In this document: in pieces, positions 23,506-35,755 of the stretch
Layout: each line of letters starts with the position of its first letter
How positions within the stretch are numbered: the first letter of the stretch is position 1
Origin: Haliclona indistincta
Lineage: Eukaryota > Porifera > Demospongiae > Haplosclerida > Chalinidae
Assembly: GCA_964017065.1 (NCBI GenBank)
Contig: OZ024787.1
Span: 2,925,921-2,989,920 of the forward strand
Direction: 5' to 3'
Length of the DNA: 64,000 nucleotides
Position numbers and translations under genes: made by a program
Notes under the pieces: generated by a model
Database searches by the model: none
What the model saw: the letters and a program-made list of their open reading frames with translations, nothing else
What the model was told of the DNA's origin: nothing

Positions 23506-24276
23506 TGTCGTTATATTGTTGATGCAGTGTTAACCACTGAACCACAGCTCCAGCCCCTCTCCGGCGAACAACTACTTCTCCTCACTGCCAACTCTAATGA
23601 TCACGCAAGACTCGACGTTGCTGCAACCAACTTCTGGTCCAACAATCGCCAGCACTCGTTCTTTGACATCCGTGTGTTCAATCCCCTAGCCAGCTCCAAT
23701 CGTACTCCCTCTATTGCTTCTGTCTACCAAAAGCACGAACGTGAGAAGAGGCGTGGGTATGACCAGCGGGTGAGGGAGATCGAGAATGGCAGCTTCTCTC
23801 CACTTGTCTTCAATACCCTAGGGGGATGGGACCGACCGCGCAAGTTGTTTACAAGCGACTCGCTGACATGATTGCCAGTAAGCTAAAGAAACCACACAGT
23901 ACGATCATCCAACTGCTAAGGTGTAGTTTGTGTTTCTCCCTGCTACGTTCGACCATCACTTGTTTGAGGAGGTCCAGATTCTCAAAACCAACTTCACCAA
24001 CCTGCTTACCACAGATCCAGCCTTGGTGGTGGCTGAGGGGCGGGTCCCTCATTGACTAATTTGTATTCCCTGGTCATTATATTAACCTGAACTATTTTCT
24101 TATCATTTTCCTTTCATCTATATTGCCGTACTAGTGCTTGTACTATTTGTTCCATTAAAATTCTTCATACATTTAAATAAAAAAAATTATTTTGTTGATG
24201 CTGATGTTCATGTGCCGTGGTCACCTGACGTTGAGGTACAACAAACTGTATTGATCAACCCTCCAAAGAACATAGT
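23506..24276 (+). pseudogene. Arrestin-exon pseudocopy 2, split by a retroelement
   Basis: Copy of the CRYFVDADV exon. It begins at the CAG/TGTCGT acceptor, is interrupted at GTTGATGC by the insertion at 23526-24186, and resumes as TTGTTGATGCTGATG up to INPPKNIV and the 5' splice site near 24276. The next exon is reduced to a short GTGTGAATGTTGGA remnant, after which the sequence is receptor-1 3' flank, marking a duplication breakpoint. Confidence 0.85.
23526..24186 (+). mobile_element. 5'-truncated non-LTR retroelement with target duplication
   Basis: Insert of 661 bp flanked by a 15-bp direct repeat (TTATATTGTTGATGC at 23511-23525, TTATTTTGTTGATGC at 24187-24201) and ending in an A-rich tail (AAATAAAAAAAA), the signature of target-primed reverse transcription. 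It encodes the end of a retroelement-type ORF: ARLDVAATNFW, SFFDIRVFNPLA, HEREKRRGYDQRVREIENGSF, then after a frameshift in the GGGGG run MGPTAQVVYKRLADMIA and LLRSTITCLRR. This block recurs in retroelement proteins of sponges and cnidarians as I remember them. The D-(x)n-FFDIRV-(x)n-YDQR spacing could fit a PD-(D/E)XK-type endonuclease, which is inference. Confidence 0.8.
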
Positions 24277-24693
24277 GGTGAGAGATCATGTGACTGCTGT
24301 AATCTGATTGGTCACCTTGCATTCTTTTTTGACCATCAGTGTGAATGTTGGACATTAATGACAACTCTTGTTAGCACAGTTACGTACGTTCTCAAGCAAG
24401 CTAACAGACAGTATTAGCATTTTTTGATGACACTGCACTGTTATTGTTTTCCAGCATATCAATGTTTCAATATTTTTGTGTTTTCCACTGTTACGTACAT
24501 GCATGCAGTCAATCGTGTTACCTTCCATGTTGGTCCTTGTTGGTTTACATTGCTGATGCAAATGTTTGCATAGATCCTCTCTTGTTTGAATAAACATTTT
24601 AACTACAAATATACTCCACAGAATATGATACAGCATACAGGTCTGTACACACTAGTATGTACTGTTTTTATGTACATTGTATTATACATGTAG
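24277..24693. other. Receptor 1 3' flank
   Basis: Non-coding sequence also found, with small indels, at 42287-42677 and 55980-56308, in each case just downstream of a receptor stop codon; probable 3' UTR and terminator region of the receptor family. Confidence 0.6.
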
Positions 24694-27280
24694 CTATTTG
24701 TGGATGGCATAAGCAGGGTTATTCTTGAAAGTCACTTCCTTTTTGTCATGGTCTATAACTTCATACATGGCCTCTGCTATTTTCTCAGCATTCTCCATTT
24801 CATGCATTCTCACTGTAGGTTCTATTTCATGAGCTACTCGTAGATTCTTCTTCTGAACTAGGAGCCTCTTCATTACTAAGAAGCACAACAGAGAACTGAG
24901 CACAAATGTGCAAACACAAGTGAGTAAAAATGTAGCCACAACTGATATGATAAGTTGTGAAAAGCTACTGATAACGGCAGTATCTTGTGTTGAAGATGAG
25001 CATAATGTTATTTGTGATGGCGATGATGCTGTAAAAATCAACAGTATTCAGGCATATGTAGTTGACTTTAATACCGATTAGCTGTGCAAGACATCTCTTG
25101 TTGTTATTAGTGCTTGTTCCAACTACAGTACTAGCTGACACTGTGATCCAATAGGTTAGTACAGAGCTCAACCCATCCAATACTGCTCTAGTTGAGTTAG
25201 CACCTACAGTCACATGTAATGTTCCTCCTGCTCTGCGTCTCTTCTGAGAGCTAGCAGGCTCTGCAGTCACTGTGTAGTGAGTGAGGAATCCACGTGCTTC
25301 CTCCAGACTGAGTGGCTTCCATCTCACTTCAATTTGAGTAGAGGTTAGTCTCATGATCTGAGCATCACGAGGACCAGTAATAGGTACTGCATTGTATAGC
25401 AAAAATTATTAAAGACAAATATAGTGACAGTTACATACTTCCTTGTAAAGTGAAGGCAACTTTAGTTCGAAATTCTCCATTTCCTTGGCTTGTCAATGCA
25501 GCAACAGACACATAGTAGGGCACAAAGTGACCTACAAATAGAGTGTGTAGCTAATAAAAGAGTGAAATGTACACATAAATTGCTTACTAAGGTTTGACAG
25601 AGTTATTGTATTGTTTTTAATATTTGGAATCAAGTATACAATGGATGATGATGTTGATATATTGAGCAGATATCCAGTGATTATTCCATTTGATACCGGA
25701 GGTGGATCCCACTTTACTATTAGATCTGAGTATTGATTTCCTGGATTTAGCACTATGACTTTCTCGATCTTTCCTGGAACTTTTAGAACATTAATAATTC
25801 ATGTGATGTTGTGCATGGATGTTGCTTACTGCTTTCTTTAGTGGTCACACTGGTAGTTGCTGCAGGTCCTCCTCCAACACTGTTGTGAGCAGTGATGTTA
25901 CAGGAGTAGTTAGTGTATGGTATAGGAGTCCACTCAGCGTGGTTGTCAACTGTGAGCTCTTTACAAACCAGTTAATTATTTGATTACCACCAGAACACTG
26001 GAGTCGGTACTCAGTGATCACTCCAGCTGGAGCACTCCAGCTAACAGTAATTGAAGTTGAGTTATCAGCAATACTCATAACCTGACAAGGTGGTCCTGCA
26101 GTGACTGTACAACACATAATGAGTGAGAGTTTATCATTGAAATCAAATGGATGTAGGAATGGTAGATCAGGAAATGGGCATTTAACACAAAATTTAAATC
26201 TGCACACTCGTTCTTGTCACAAAATTGCACTTAAAAAATAAAATTATAGCTCTCTCAAATAATTATTACCCGTCATATGCATTTCTGGCTTCAATCACTG
26301 CAGATACTAACCATTGTTGCTGATTTGATAAACAACATTGCTCCAGTTACTGGATGGAGTGATTTTTGTATTAATGCAGGCAATGTCATTTACACTTGAT
26401 GTGTAGGAGAGAGGATGCTCAGCATAGAAGCTAGAAGAGGCGCTGAATCCAATGCTAGCATTATATCCAATCCAGTTCAGTTTTCCACATTCATATGTAT
26501 AAATCACATATGATACTACACCATCAGTCGCCAGTACAGCTTGAAATGTATTGGTCTACAATTTAAGTACAAAATTAGTTAATAATAATAAATAATTAAT
26601 ACATACCAGAATACAATTGGAATTTCCATATGGACACGTTTCAATCCAGCGTACTGCTAAAATCCAACTAGCTTTAAAAACTGCACCATTTAACACAGTA
26701 TCAGTGACATAACCATTAACAATATTGAGACTGTTATTGAGATGAGAATCCTGGCCTTGAATCAGCGCAGCATACAAGACTAATCCTTTCGAACTAAGAT
26801 CGATATCATCCCAGTATGGAGCAATCACCTTTTGGGTAATAGGAAACTGCCTTGGTCTGAAGTCAAAAAATGGAGCTCCAAAACTGATGAGCCCATTACT
26901 TGAAATCTATACATTGTGCTAGCATAAACCTATTTGAAAAAAATAACGTTTGTAACTCACATAAACACTCGTCTCAGTACTATTGCCGAAGGGAAACAGA
27001 AGAGAGCCACTTGGTAACGCACTGAGGTTGACATGTACAGCGTGATCATCAAATCCAAAAAACTTGCCTGCCCCAGACACTCGGGATTCATCTCCCAAGT
27101 CAAGAAACGGTAGCTCAGATCCTTTGCCATTCATAATAATAATAAGATAGACTCAAAACAACACTCCATGAACCATGATTATGCATGCAACTCACCAATG
27201 CTCAAGGGCAGGATATACATAGCCATCAGAAGCGTAGAAATGACCACCGATAAGCCGAAGACGTTCAACGATTGAAACAT
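24694..27280 (-). pseudogene. Receptor 1: NIDO-FN3-TM receptor with frameshifted FN3-1
   Basis: Nine exons: 27280-27196, 27121-26961, 26906-26607, 26555-26312, 26104-25830, 25779-25588, 25531-25439, 25386-25075, 25028-24694. Encoded are a signal peptide (MFQSLNVFGLSVVISTLLMA), a NIDO domain over exons 2-4 (VIAPYWDDIDL, ILAVRWIETCPYG, VSYVIYTYECGKLNW), three FN3 domains (VSWSAPAGVITEYRL; VKWDPPPVSNGIITGY; VRWKPLSLEEARGFLTHY), a TM helix (SQLIISVVATFLLTCVCTFV) and a basic tail ending NNPAYAIHK. Exon 5 is 275 bp against 273 and 270 in its paralogues: two extra bases near 25919-25924 move the second half of FN3-1 (PYTNYSCNITAHNSVGG) out of frame. All other exons and splice sites are intact, so the damage is recent or an assembly error. 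NIDO occurs in nidogen, tectorin and SNED1. Confidence 0.82.
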
Positions 27281-27619
27281 TATGATACGCAATTAATACT
27301 TGGGCTAGGGACGCTTGTGATGGCTAACTGACCGTTAAAATAAAATTTACATGCTCATTGACCAAAATCAGATGCTGATAATCAATTATTTTGCACGCTA
27401 CTCTATAGAGTCAGCGTGAGTTATGAATTCAACTGAATAGTATTGACAGAACCGGAAGAATAACAGAAGGGGCAGAATGATACATTGTTATGTAAACAAA
27501 TGATGTCAACTATAGCTCAATAACAGTTCTCAGTTATTGCACTACTTCTCTGTTTTTATAGTTGTGTAGGTTCACCACTCTGCTACTTGATACATGTAAA
27601 CGAGAAATTGTCTGCAGAG

Positions 27620-27706
27620 GTGGGAGGAGCTCGTATACATGTACAGCGCATGCGTGGGTGAGCTAAAAATTAGAAACGCCTACACGCTGGGCGTGGTGCT
27701 TGATCG
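27620..27706. promoter_or_regulatory. Conserved promoter-like block, receptor 1 / ankyrin-Roc 1
   Basis: GC-rich stretch containing GGGAGGAGCTCGT, GCGCATGCGTGGGTGAGC and the GC-box-like GGGCGTGG. It is kept in all three head-to-head spacers (also 47249-47337 and 59187-59313) while most surrounding sequence diverges. It lies about 340 bp upstream of the receptor ATG and just before the presumed first ankyrin-Roc UTR exon. Promoter activity is inferred from position and conservation. Confidence 0.5.
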
Positions 27707-29524
27707 ACTAGCTTGCGCTCGAGCTTGCGAGTCTCGAGTCATGACGAGTCGTAAGCTCGAAACTGGCTAATAGTCTCGGCTTCTCCAGTTCCTCTGGTCA
27801 TCTATCAAGGTACTGTGGTAGTATGGTTAATAGTGACAGCTAAGTTGACATGTTTCTGTCTTATTGCAGGCCTCTCTGTTAACAACTTGACTGTGACACA
27901 GGTCACACTGCTCGCTAGGTAACTGGTTAAATCATCTATGGTCGACAGCAAGGAGTAAGGACTTCGCTGTTAAAGTTGTACAGATTAAGGTTAATACCAC
28001 TAAGCAGACTAGAGTTCTAATGAACACATACCCGTGTGCTGAGCTAAGATGTACATAGCACACGACTACTCCAGCGTTACTGCAACAGCTAGTCCATAGA
28101 CAGCTCCAGATAAATTGATGATAGCATAGCTACCATACATGCACTAACAGACTAACAGTTGATTGGCACATAACAGAAGGTCTCAAGAAAGACTGATACC
28201 TTATTATCAAAGGCCTCAAGAAGTTTAACCATGGCTTTGACGTATGGTACATGTGAGACTGAGTGCAGGCCAGGAAGTCGATATGGATAGGAAGTTTTTA
28301 CACACCCACAATGCCGTAAATTGCTCTTACAAGGACACGTAGCTTTAGAAAGCCATGGATTAGCCGCTCGAGCAAGGGTTGCCAGCACAGAAAACGTCTT
28401 CATAGGACTATAAATTCAGTGAAGAAGCTGCAAAGTGCGTTTTTGTGGCGAATTTCAAGCGGTGAGGCGTAAACTAGCATGTTTTTTGATGACACACACA
28501 CATAACCCTTGCGCATACTGTGCATGGGTAAAGTGTATTGTTTTTATTAACGGAGCAATCTGTTCTACACTGCAGTAGTCAATGTTGTGTATGTAGAACT
28601 TGTTTTGTTACTAATAATAGCAAAAGGTGTGCTATTATTAGTAGCAGCAATGAATATACCCAATGAATGCGCTCCTGGAGATGCCAATGATGTACTGTAT
28701 GTATACAAACAGAGTAGTTGGACACATTCCATAAATATTAGTAGTCAGATTTAATCATACAGATGTAAAATATGTATAGAAAATATGTATTGTGATAGGC
28801 CACCTCTTAATCTTTGTATGCTATTGATAAAAGCACACCATACACACTACATGAACTTACCTATTTATCACTAGAAAGCTTGACAATTGACAGTGAAGAA
28901 TAATTTATACCAAAAATAATTAGAATGCTAATAAATACGCACTTGGCGAAGAAGTGGTTTCTTGATCCCTTATCTGGAGTATTATGGTTACAAGTATTAG
29001 CATTATGCCAAGTTAGAATACCACTAGTTCGAACAGCCTTGTGTACTGATAGTATATGCCTTGGTGGCTGGAGCCACAATGCAAAATGTATAAGTACTGT
29101 AACAAGCAATACTACACTAGACATTGATAATTGAATTGTTAGTTCATAAGCTATGACCATCATTTGCTTTTTCTGGTGATCTATAGACTTCGCATTCTGT
29201 CCATGCAGGCTAGCTGCCATGAATATTAAGGGTTAACTGTATTACAAAAACAGCATATAGTTTGAGCACTTAACGCACTATGAATCACGTTCCGACTTAT
29301 TTTAATTAACAGTTAGTGTCCTCCCGCGTGCATTTGAACAAATATAAGTTCAGCCATGTCAACAGTTTTTGGTAATTAAATTTTACTAACAATGCTTGAA
29401 AGCATGCTGAACCTAGGTTTATCTAACTGATGTTATGTTAAGTTCAGAGACATACAATCTTTGCATACATGCCTATTTTCACTTTGCGGTATAATGATCT
29501 AATTCTTTTCAGCCTTTCTTCCAA
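27707..29524 (+). other. Spacer with apparent 5' UTR exons of ankyrin-Roc 1
   Basis: TCTATCAAG/GTACTG (exon end 27809) and TTATTGCAG/GCCTCTCTG (exon start 27870) form a short intron conserved in the other two spacers. A last acceptor TTCTTTTCAG precedes CCTTTCTTCCAAATG at the ankyrin-Roc start. These suggest a spliced leader in the plus direction; its full exon chain is not resolved. The remainder shows no gene. Confidence 0.45.
28611..28642. repeat. Conserved hairpin, copy 1
   Basis: CTAATAATAGCA and TGCTATTATTAG around a short loop. The same hairpin, with a changed loop, occurs at 48520-48550 and 59778-59807 at the equivalent place in the other head-to-head spacers. It may be a tiny MITE or a regulatory site. 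Confidence 0.6.
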
Positions 29525-32500
29525 ATGAAAAAGACGCGAGTTGATGACCCCATCCTGCTTGCCTATGAGCAAGGAGACTATGAAACGGCATTGCGATTGC
29601 TTCCGACCCTACGAAAGCCAGTGAATATAAGAACTTCCTACAATATTGTACCTCATATCCCGGATTTAGCTAATGCTGATGATGTTACTTTGTTGCACTT
29701 GGCTGCTTACAATGGCTGGCTAGACATTGTCACTGGTCTGGTAGATGAATATGACTGCGATAGTAAATGCTGTGACAGCAAGGGTCAGACTCCATTACAC
29801 TATGCTGCTTATAGTGGTAGCCGGTCAGTGGTTGAATATTTCATCTCAGAGCAACACTGTGACCCAATGCATGGTATCGAACACAGTGGAGGAACCTCTC
29901 TACACTGTGCTTGTCTGGGTGGTCATCTTGACCTCACAAAGTATCTTATAACTGAACATGGTTGTGATGCTAATCATCCAGCTGGAGTATATGGTGACAC
30001 GCCATTACATGCTGCTTGCTCTAGCAAGAGTAGTTGTCTTAGTGTTGTCAAGTATCTTATCAATGAACAACACTGTGACCCAAACAGTAAAGGACAATAT
30101 GGTAGGACACCGCTTCATTATGCTTGTAACATTGGTCACACAGATATAATCGATTATCTCCTCTCGGATCTAAAATATGACTTGAATTTATTGGACAATG
30201 ATGGTGACATGCCGATACACATTGCTTCTATTAGCGGTTGCTTAAGTATAGTTGAATACTTTGTCAATAAGCAAAATTGTGATCCAAACAGCAGAGGTGA
30301 GAAGGGTAGGACACCACTGCATTATGCTAGTAGTGGGGGTCATATAAACATAATCCAATATCTCACAAAACAAATAAAATGTGATCCATCAGTAACTGAC
30401 AATGATGGTGATATGCCGATACACTCAGCATCTATTAGTGGCCGCTTAAATGCAGTTATGCACCTTATTGTTGAATGCCATTGTGATCCAAACAGTAGAG
30501 GTGAAAGTGGTAGAACACCACTGCATTGTGCTTGTATGAATGGTCATATGGACATAATGCAATATCTCCTAACCAATCATCAATGTGATCCAACACTGCC
30601 AGATGATGAAGGCAACAAACCAATTATTCTTTCTTGTCTTTGTGGTCACTTAGAAATGATAAAGTATTTTATCGCAAGAAAGCACTGCAACCTAACAGAA
30701 ACTGGAACCTCACTACTATCTAACGCTTGTATCATAGGTCATATGGATATAGTAAGATATCTTATAACTCAACAGAGTTGTGATCCAACTTTACCAGATG
30801 AAAATCATAATATGCCAATACACATGGCTTGCTTTGGTGGTCACTTACATGTAGTCAAATATCTGATCACTGAGCATCATTGTGACTCAAGCAGTAGAGG
30901 AAGTAATGGTTACATGCCACTTCATTGTGCTTGTAGCAATGGTCATCTAGACATAGTACAGTATCTCATTGAAAATCAAGACTGTGATCCTGAAATAACA
31001 GCTAATGATGGTTTGACACCAATTTACATTGCTACTCTTAATAATCACATAATTATAGTTAAATATTTAATCGATGAACAACGATGTGATCCAAACAGAA
31101 GAGGAATTAATGGCAGGACTCTGCTTCATGCAGCTTGTTGCAGTGGTCATCCGGACATAGTTCAGTATCTTATTAAAGAAATTGGATGGGATCCAGAGGT
31201 GACAGATAATGATGACTATGTGCCATTGCACATGGCTTGCTTTGATGGTCATTTAAATGTAGTCAAATGTTTAATCACTGAGCATCATTGCAACCCAACC
31301 AGTAGGGTGAGAAATGGTTACACACCACTTCATTTTGCTTGTATGAATGGTCATTTAGATGTAGTACAGTATCTTATTGAAGACCAAGGCTGTGATCCTG
31401 AAATAACAGACAATGATGGTTTGACGCCAATTTACGTTGCTTCTCTTAACAATCACATGAATATACTCAAATATTTGATCAACGGACAACAATGTGATCC
31501 AAACAGAAGGGAAAATATCAGTATGACACCTCTTCATGGTGCTTGTAGCAATGGTCATCTAGACATTGTTAAGTATCTCTTTACAGATATTGGTTGTGAC
31601 CCAGAGATATCAGACAATGATGGCTTCTTGCCAATACATAGCGCTTGTCTTGATGGTCAATTAGAAGTAGTCCAATACCTAGTCACCAAGCAACACTGTG
31701 ATCCTAATAGTAAAGGACATGATGAAATTACTCCTCTTCATTGTGCTTGCGCCAGCAGTAATCTGGAATTAATCCAATATCTCGTTAAAGAATGTCATTG
31801 TGACCCAGAAATAGTAGACAACAATCAGCGAAAGCCGATACATATTGCTTGTATTATTGGGAGATTACATGTAGTGCAATATCTCATCAAGGAACATCAC
31901 TGTGACCCCAACATTAGGGGACGAAGTGGTTGGACACCACTGCATGAAGCATGTAAAAAAGGACATATGGACATAGTCCAGTATCTTATCAAGGAAACAG
32001 ATTGTAGCCCTGAGGTTGTTGATGAAGAAGGTCTATCACCATTGCAAGTTGCTTGTTTTTATGGTCACACTTCTGTTGTAAAGTGGCTATTGCAAGATGA
32101 AAGAATGAATGCTGAGCGCTTAGATCAATATGGTCATTCTCTGCTACATTATGCTGAGTTAAGTAAAAACAGCTTTGAATTGTTAAAACTATTAAAACCA
32201 CTTTTAAAGTCAGCAAAAGACTATCCAATTCAATCGTTCACCAAAGTAGTTTTTACTGGCAACTGTGGAGCTGGAAAGAGTTCTCTTGCTCAAGTTATTG
32301 TCAAACTAGCTAATAGAGACATATTATTCCGTTTAGTTCCAAAACTGGCAATGATGGATGGCAATCTCTTCTTTAATTTTACAATTGAATACCAAAACAT
32401 GAGTTTAGGTGAAGATGAGTTTGAGGCGAATCCTTTCACAGCTGGTATAGATTCGTACGTTCTTAGAAGTAAGAGAATTGGCAATATAGTGTTATACGAC

Positions 32501-34739
32501 TTAGCAGGCCAATCAGAGTACTACTTCAGTCAAAGTGTTATTATGGAGACAGTGATGCGTAAATCACCTGCTATTTTTATTAATGTTGTTGATCTCAGTA
32601 AGAGCGATGAAGAGATAACACAAGCTGTCCATTACTGGCTTACATTCATTGTGAATGCTGCATCTAAGGCAAGTGGTAGTTCCTGTGTTATAATGGTTGG
32701 AAGTCATGCTGATGTCCTTAGTCAAAAACAACTAGAAACTAAGACGACTCTAGTGAAAGATTTGATGGACAGAAGGATTAAAAAGTTGAATTTTGACTAT
32801 TTTGTGAGAATGGATTGTCGTAAAGGCAATGATGATAACTTATTTCCTATTCTCGCGCGATGTCAAATTACAATATCAGCTAACTCACAACCTGTGAGTA
32901 TTTATTGTCACATGCTTTATTCATTTCTTCAAACAAAGATAGATGAGATTGCTTGCCAGTATTATCAACTAATTTCTTATATGTCTAAAGAAGAATCACT
33001 TGTACCATTAGACCATTCTCTTCTCAGTGATCTCTTGGAGTATTTGAGCGACAAAGGTTTGATAATCTATCTTAAGAACAATCAGTGTCTGGAAAGAAGC
33101 TGGATAGTAATAAAGAGAGAAGTAATCTTGAAGGATATTAATGGAGAACTGTATAAACCAAAATATTTTAGAGGACATCATCAAATTGCCAGCAGTACCG
33201 GTATAATTCGTATGTCATCTCTCTCAGAACTATTTCCTCAGTATGATCTAGACATGTTAGTAGAGCTAATGGTTGGACTGGAGTTCTGTCATCCTGTAGA
33301 CTTGTCTGATATGAAAACTAACCTCCGTCCGATAGAGTCCACTTCTACTGAAGATGCACCAGATAATTTTCTCTTTTTCCCATCTTTGCTAAAGACTGGG
33401 CAATCACCAATACTTCCTAGTGAAACCCTGCTATCAGAGTCCGAGTTATTTAGGTTTGGATGGTGTCTGGGCTGCATGGACTATGAGTATCAATTCTTCA
33501 CTAGCAGATTCCTTCATGTTCTCCTTCTTCGACTGGCCTACACATTTCCTCTTCCTAGTGAGAACTATGCTAAAACCCATGCACTCAGTAAGCTTGAACG
33601 GAGGTGTACTGTGTGGACAAATGGAATCTCATGGCAAAATGAAGATGGTATTAGCACAGTGGTAGAGATTATTCAGCAAAACCGTTGGGTAGCAGTAACA
33701 ATGAACCATGACAAAGAAATGTGCACACAAGTTGAGTACGGCAAGCATCGAAGTGCTGTCATCAGACTGGTACTTGATCTCCAAAAGGAACTGGTTCCAG
33801 ACCTTGACACAGTTGAGTGTCTCATCTCACCTAGCCTACTGCAGCAGAACATGCCATTGGATCATCTCCCTGAATCAGATCTTTTTGTCATTTCTGATGT
33901 GGCTAAGTCTATGCTGACTTGTAAGCCAAATATCCTCAATTACAAAGATGGTACCACTAAACTTGCAACTAAACAAGCCTTGTTGTTTGAGCCATATCAT
34001 CTCTTGAGCCCCTTGTCTGTGTGTGAGCTAATGGACGATAGCAAGAGCAACCAGTCAGTCTCCTCTGTCATTCTTAATGAGGTGAGAGAGCGATGTCAGA
34101 TGCCTCAACTGGAGCCACAGAGCTACTCGAGTCTGAGGAAGCATTTGGACAATATTAGCTTATTTGCCGGCAGAAATCCTCTGGTAAGTAGCACTCATAA
34201 TGGTAAGACACATGCATGGATCATAATTATGTTTAATGTTTATAGAAAGTAGCAACACTGGACTTAGATACTATTCTGAAACATTCAGCATCAGTTTTAA
34301 AAGGTTTGTTGAAATTCATTATCATTTTTGTGACTTAATGAACTGATTTCTATGCACACATCAGTTCCTGCAGAACATAGTGCTTCACCATCTGTACCTG
34401 TTGCATCACCAGTATCTACTATTGATCTATTTAACATACCTGATGATGATACATTGAGTTAGTACTGTCGCAATGAGTGTAACAATGTTACTGATTATCC
34501 ATGCAGATATCTCTCATCTTGCTAATCTGTTGACAGTACTGATATGTAAAAGTAGTGAGTGGTTTAATCTTGGATTATACCTTGGGTTGGGGCATGGTGC
34601 TTTAAAAGCGATTGAAGCTAATTACAGGATGGTCGATCATTGCATGCGAGAAATGCTGGCAGCATGGCTGAATGGTCAGGGAGGAGAGCGTACTAAACAA
34701 GCAATTGAAACAGCACTGTCAAAACTGTCTAGAATCTGA
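29525..34739 (+). CDS. Ankyrin-Roc 1: ankyrin repeats, Roc GTPase, COR-like, Death domain
   Basis: Four coding exons: 29525-34183, 34246-34303, 34365-34457, 34507-34739; 1,680 residues. Start MKKTRVD follows the acceptor TTCTTTTCAG; the paralogues read MEKTRVD. Residues about 52-860 are some 24 ankyrin repeats (TPLHYAAYSGSRSVVEYFI type) with a recurring HCDPN loop. Residues about 903-1080 form a Roc-like GTPase: P-loop GNCGAGKSS, switch DLAGQ, and GSHAD in place of NKxD, as in Roco and MASL proteins. A COR-like region (LLSDLLEYLSDKGLI, LFPQYDLDMLVELM) and a conserved block (RFGWCLGCMDYEYQFF) follow. A Ser/Pro linker with TIDLFNIPDDDTL leads to a C-terminal Death domain (WFNLGLYLGLGHGALKAIE, MLAAWLNG). 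Roco proteins of this layout (as DAPK1) regulate death and stress signalling. No lesion found; likely the functional member here. Confidence 0.87.
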
Positions 34740-35460
34740 ATAATCAATATAGTGAGTTTGGAATATAATATTATAATGATCATTTGCAATCTTTATCATT
34801 ATTTTGTGTCTATAGGTATCCATCATTATGTGCCAGCTACAGTAGGGACAATATAGTGAGAGCTGGGAGAAGAGGACTTAAATGTTGGGAACTCGGAGAA
34901 GACTATAGTGTCACAGAGATAAAGAAAAAATGGGCCGAAAGAGTATCTTGTGATATCATGTAAGAAACTGTCTCTAAAGCACCATAATATTTATTATATC
35001 TTTCCTGGTCAATCTTCATTAGTGAAATCATTTGCAGATGGAGTAATGAACTGTTAATATTTCCAGAGTGATTCGTCTAGTGATGGTGCATAACAACTCA
35101 GTCACTTACCAGTACCTCAACAACCCTGTCTATACTGGACTAACACCTCAACAACCATTAGATCGTGAGTGATGAGATGACCTTCAATTATTTCAAAAAG
35201 GTAGTGATGAAGCAGTGAAAGATATTAATGGTTACTATCGTAATGATGATGTATTCCCTCAAGAGTATAGGTCTGATATGCTAGAGTAGAAGAGATGACT
35301 AACAAAGCTGGCTCAAAGGAAGAAATGGAAGATAACGATGGATACTATGATAATGATGACGTGTTTCCAACAGAGTACAAGACTTCAGTCAAGAGAACAA
35401 AACTACTGTAATGAAGGCTAGCAAAGGAAAATTCAACTATCCAGTCATAATTGAAGAAAC
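34740..35460 (+). pseudogene. Tyrosine-motif tail fragments after ankyrin-Roc 1
   Basis: Three short open pieces, also present after ankyrin-Roc 2. At 35068-35172: VHNNSVTYQYLNNPVYTGL. Around 35205-35290: DINGYYRNDDVFPQEYRSDMLE, then TAG. Around 35300-35420: EDNDGYYDNDDVFPTEYKT. The last two are tandem duplicates of a (N/D)GYYxNDDVFPxEY motif. They look like the cytoplasmic tail of a receptor with NPxY and YxxM-like sites. Stops between the pieces and the lack of upstream exons suggest a relic; alternatively they are unrecognised 3' exons. Confidence 0.45.
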
Positions 35461-35755
35461 AAGTACAGCTTAATGTGCCTGTTCTTTTTATAATTATTTC
35501 TATCAGCTAAATCATGCAATTTATATTGTTAAGAACAAATAAATTTATGTTATGTCAATTTTGGAATTGAAATTCAACAGGGGAGTAGAGTAAAAATAAA
35601 CAAAAGGAAAGGCTGGTCAAAAGTCAACAAAAAAGTTCCACAACAACTAGCTAGTGATGAAGTATTGTAAATAATTTTCGTAAATGAAAGATCAAGTTGA
35701 GTCTAGTTTCATAAAGGGATTGAGATGAAATGAAGAGAGTTCTAGTCATTAAGAA

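Noticed and set aside
23849..24052. Minus-strand ORF MRDPPLSHHQGWICGK
   Set aside because: Antisense shadow of the retroelement ORF, which has the recognisable motifs on the plus strand.
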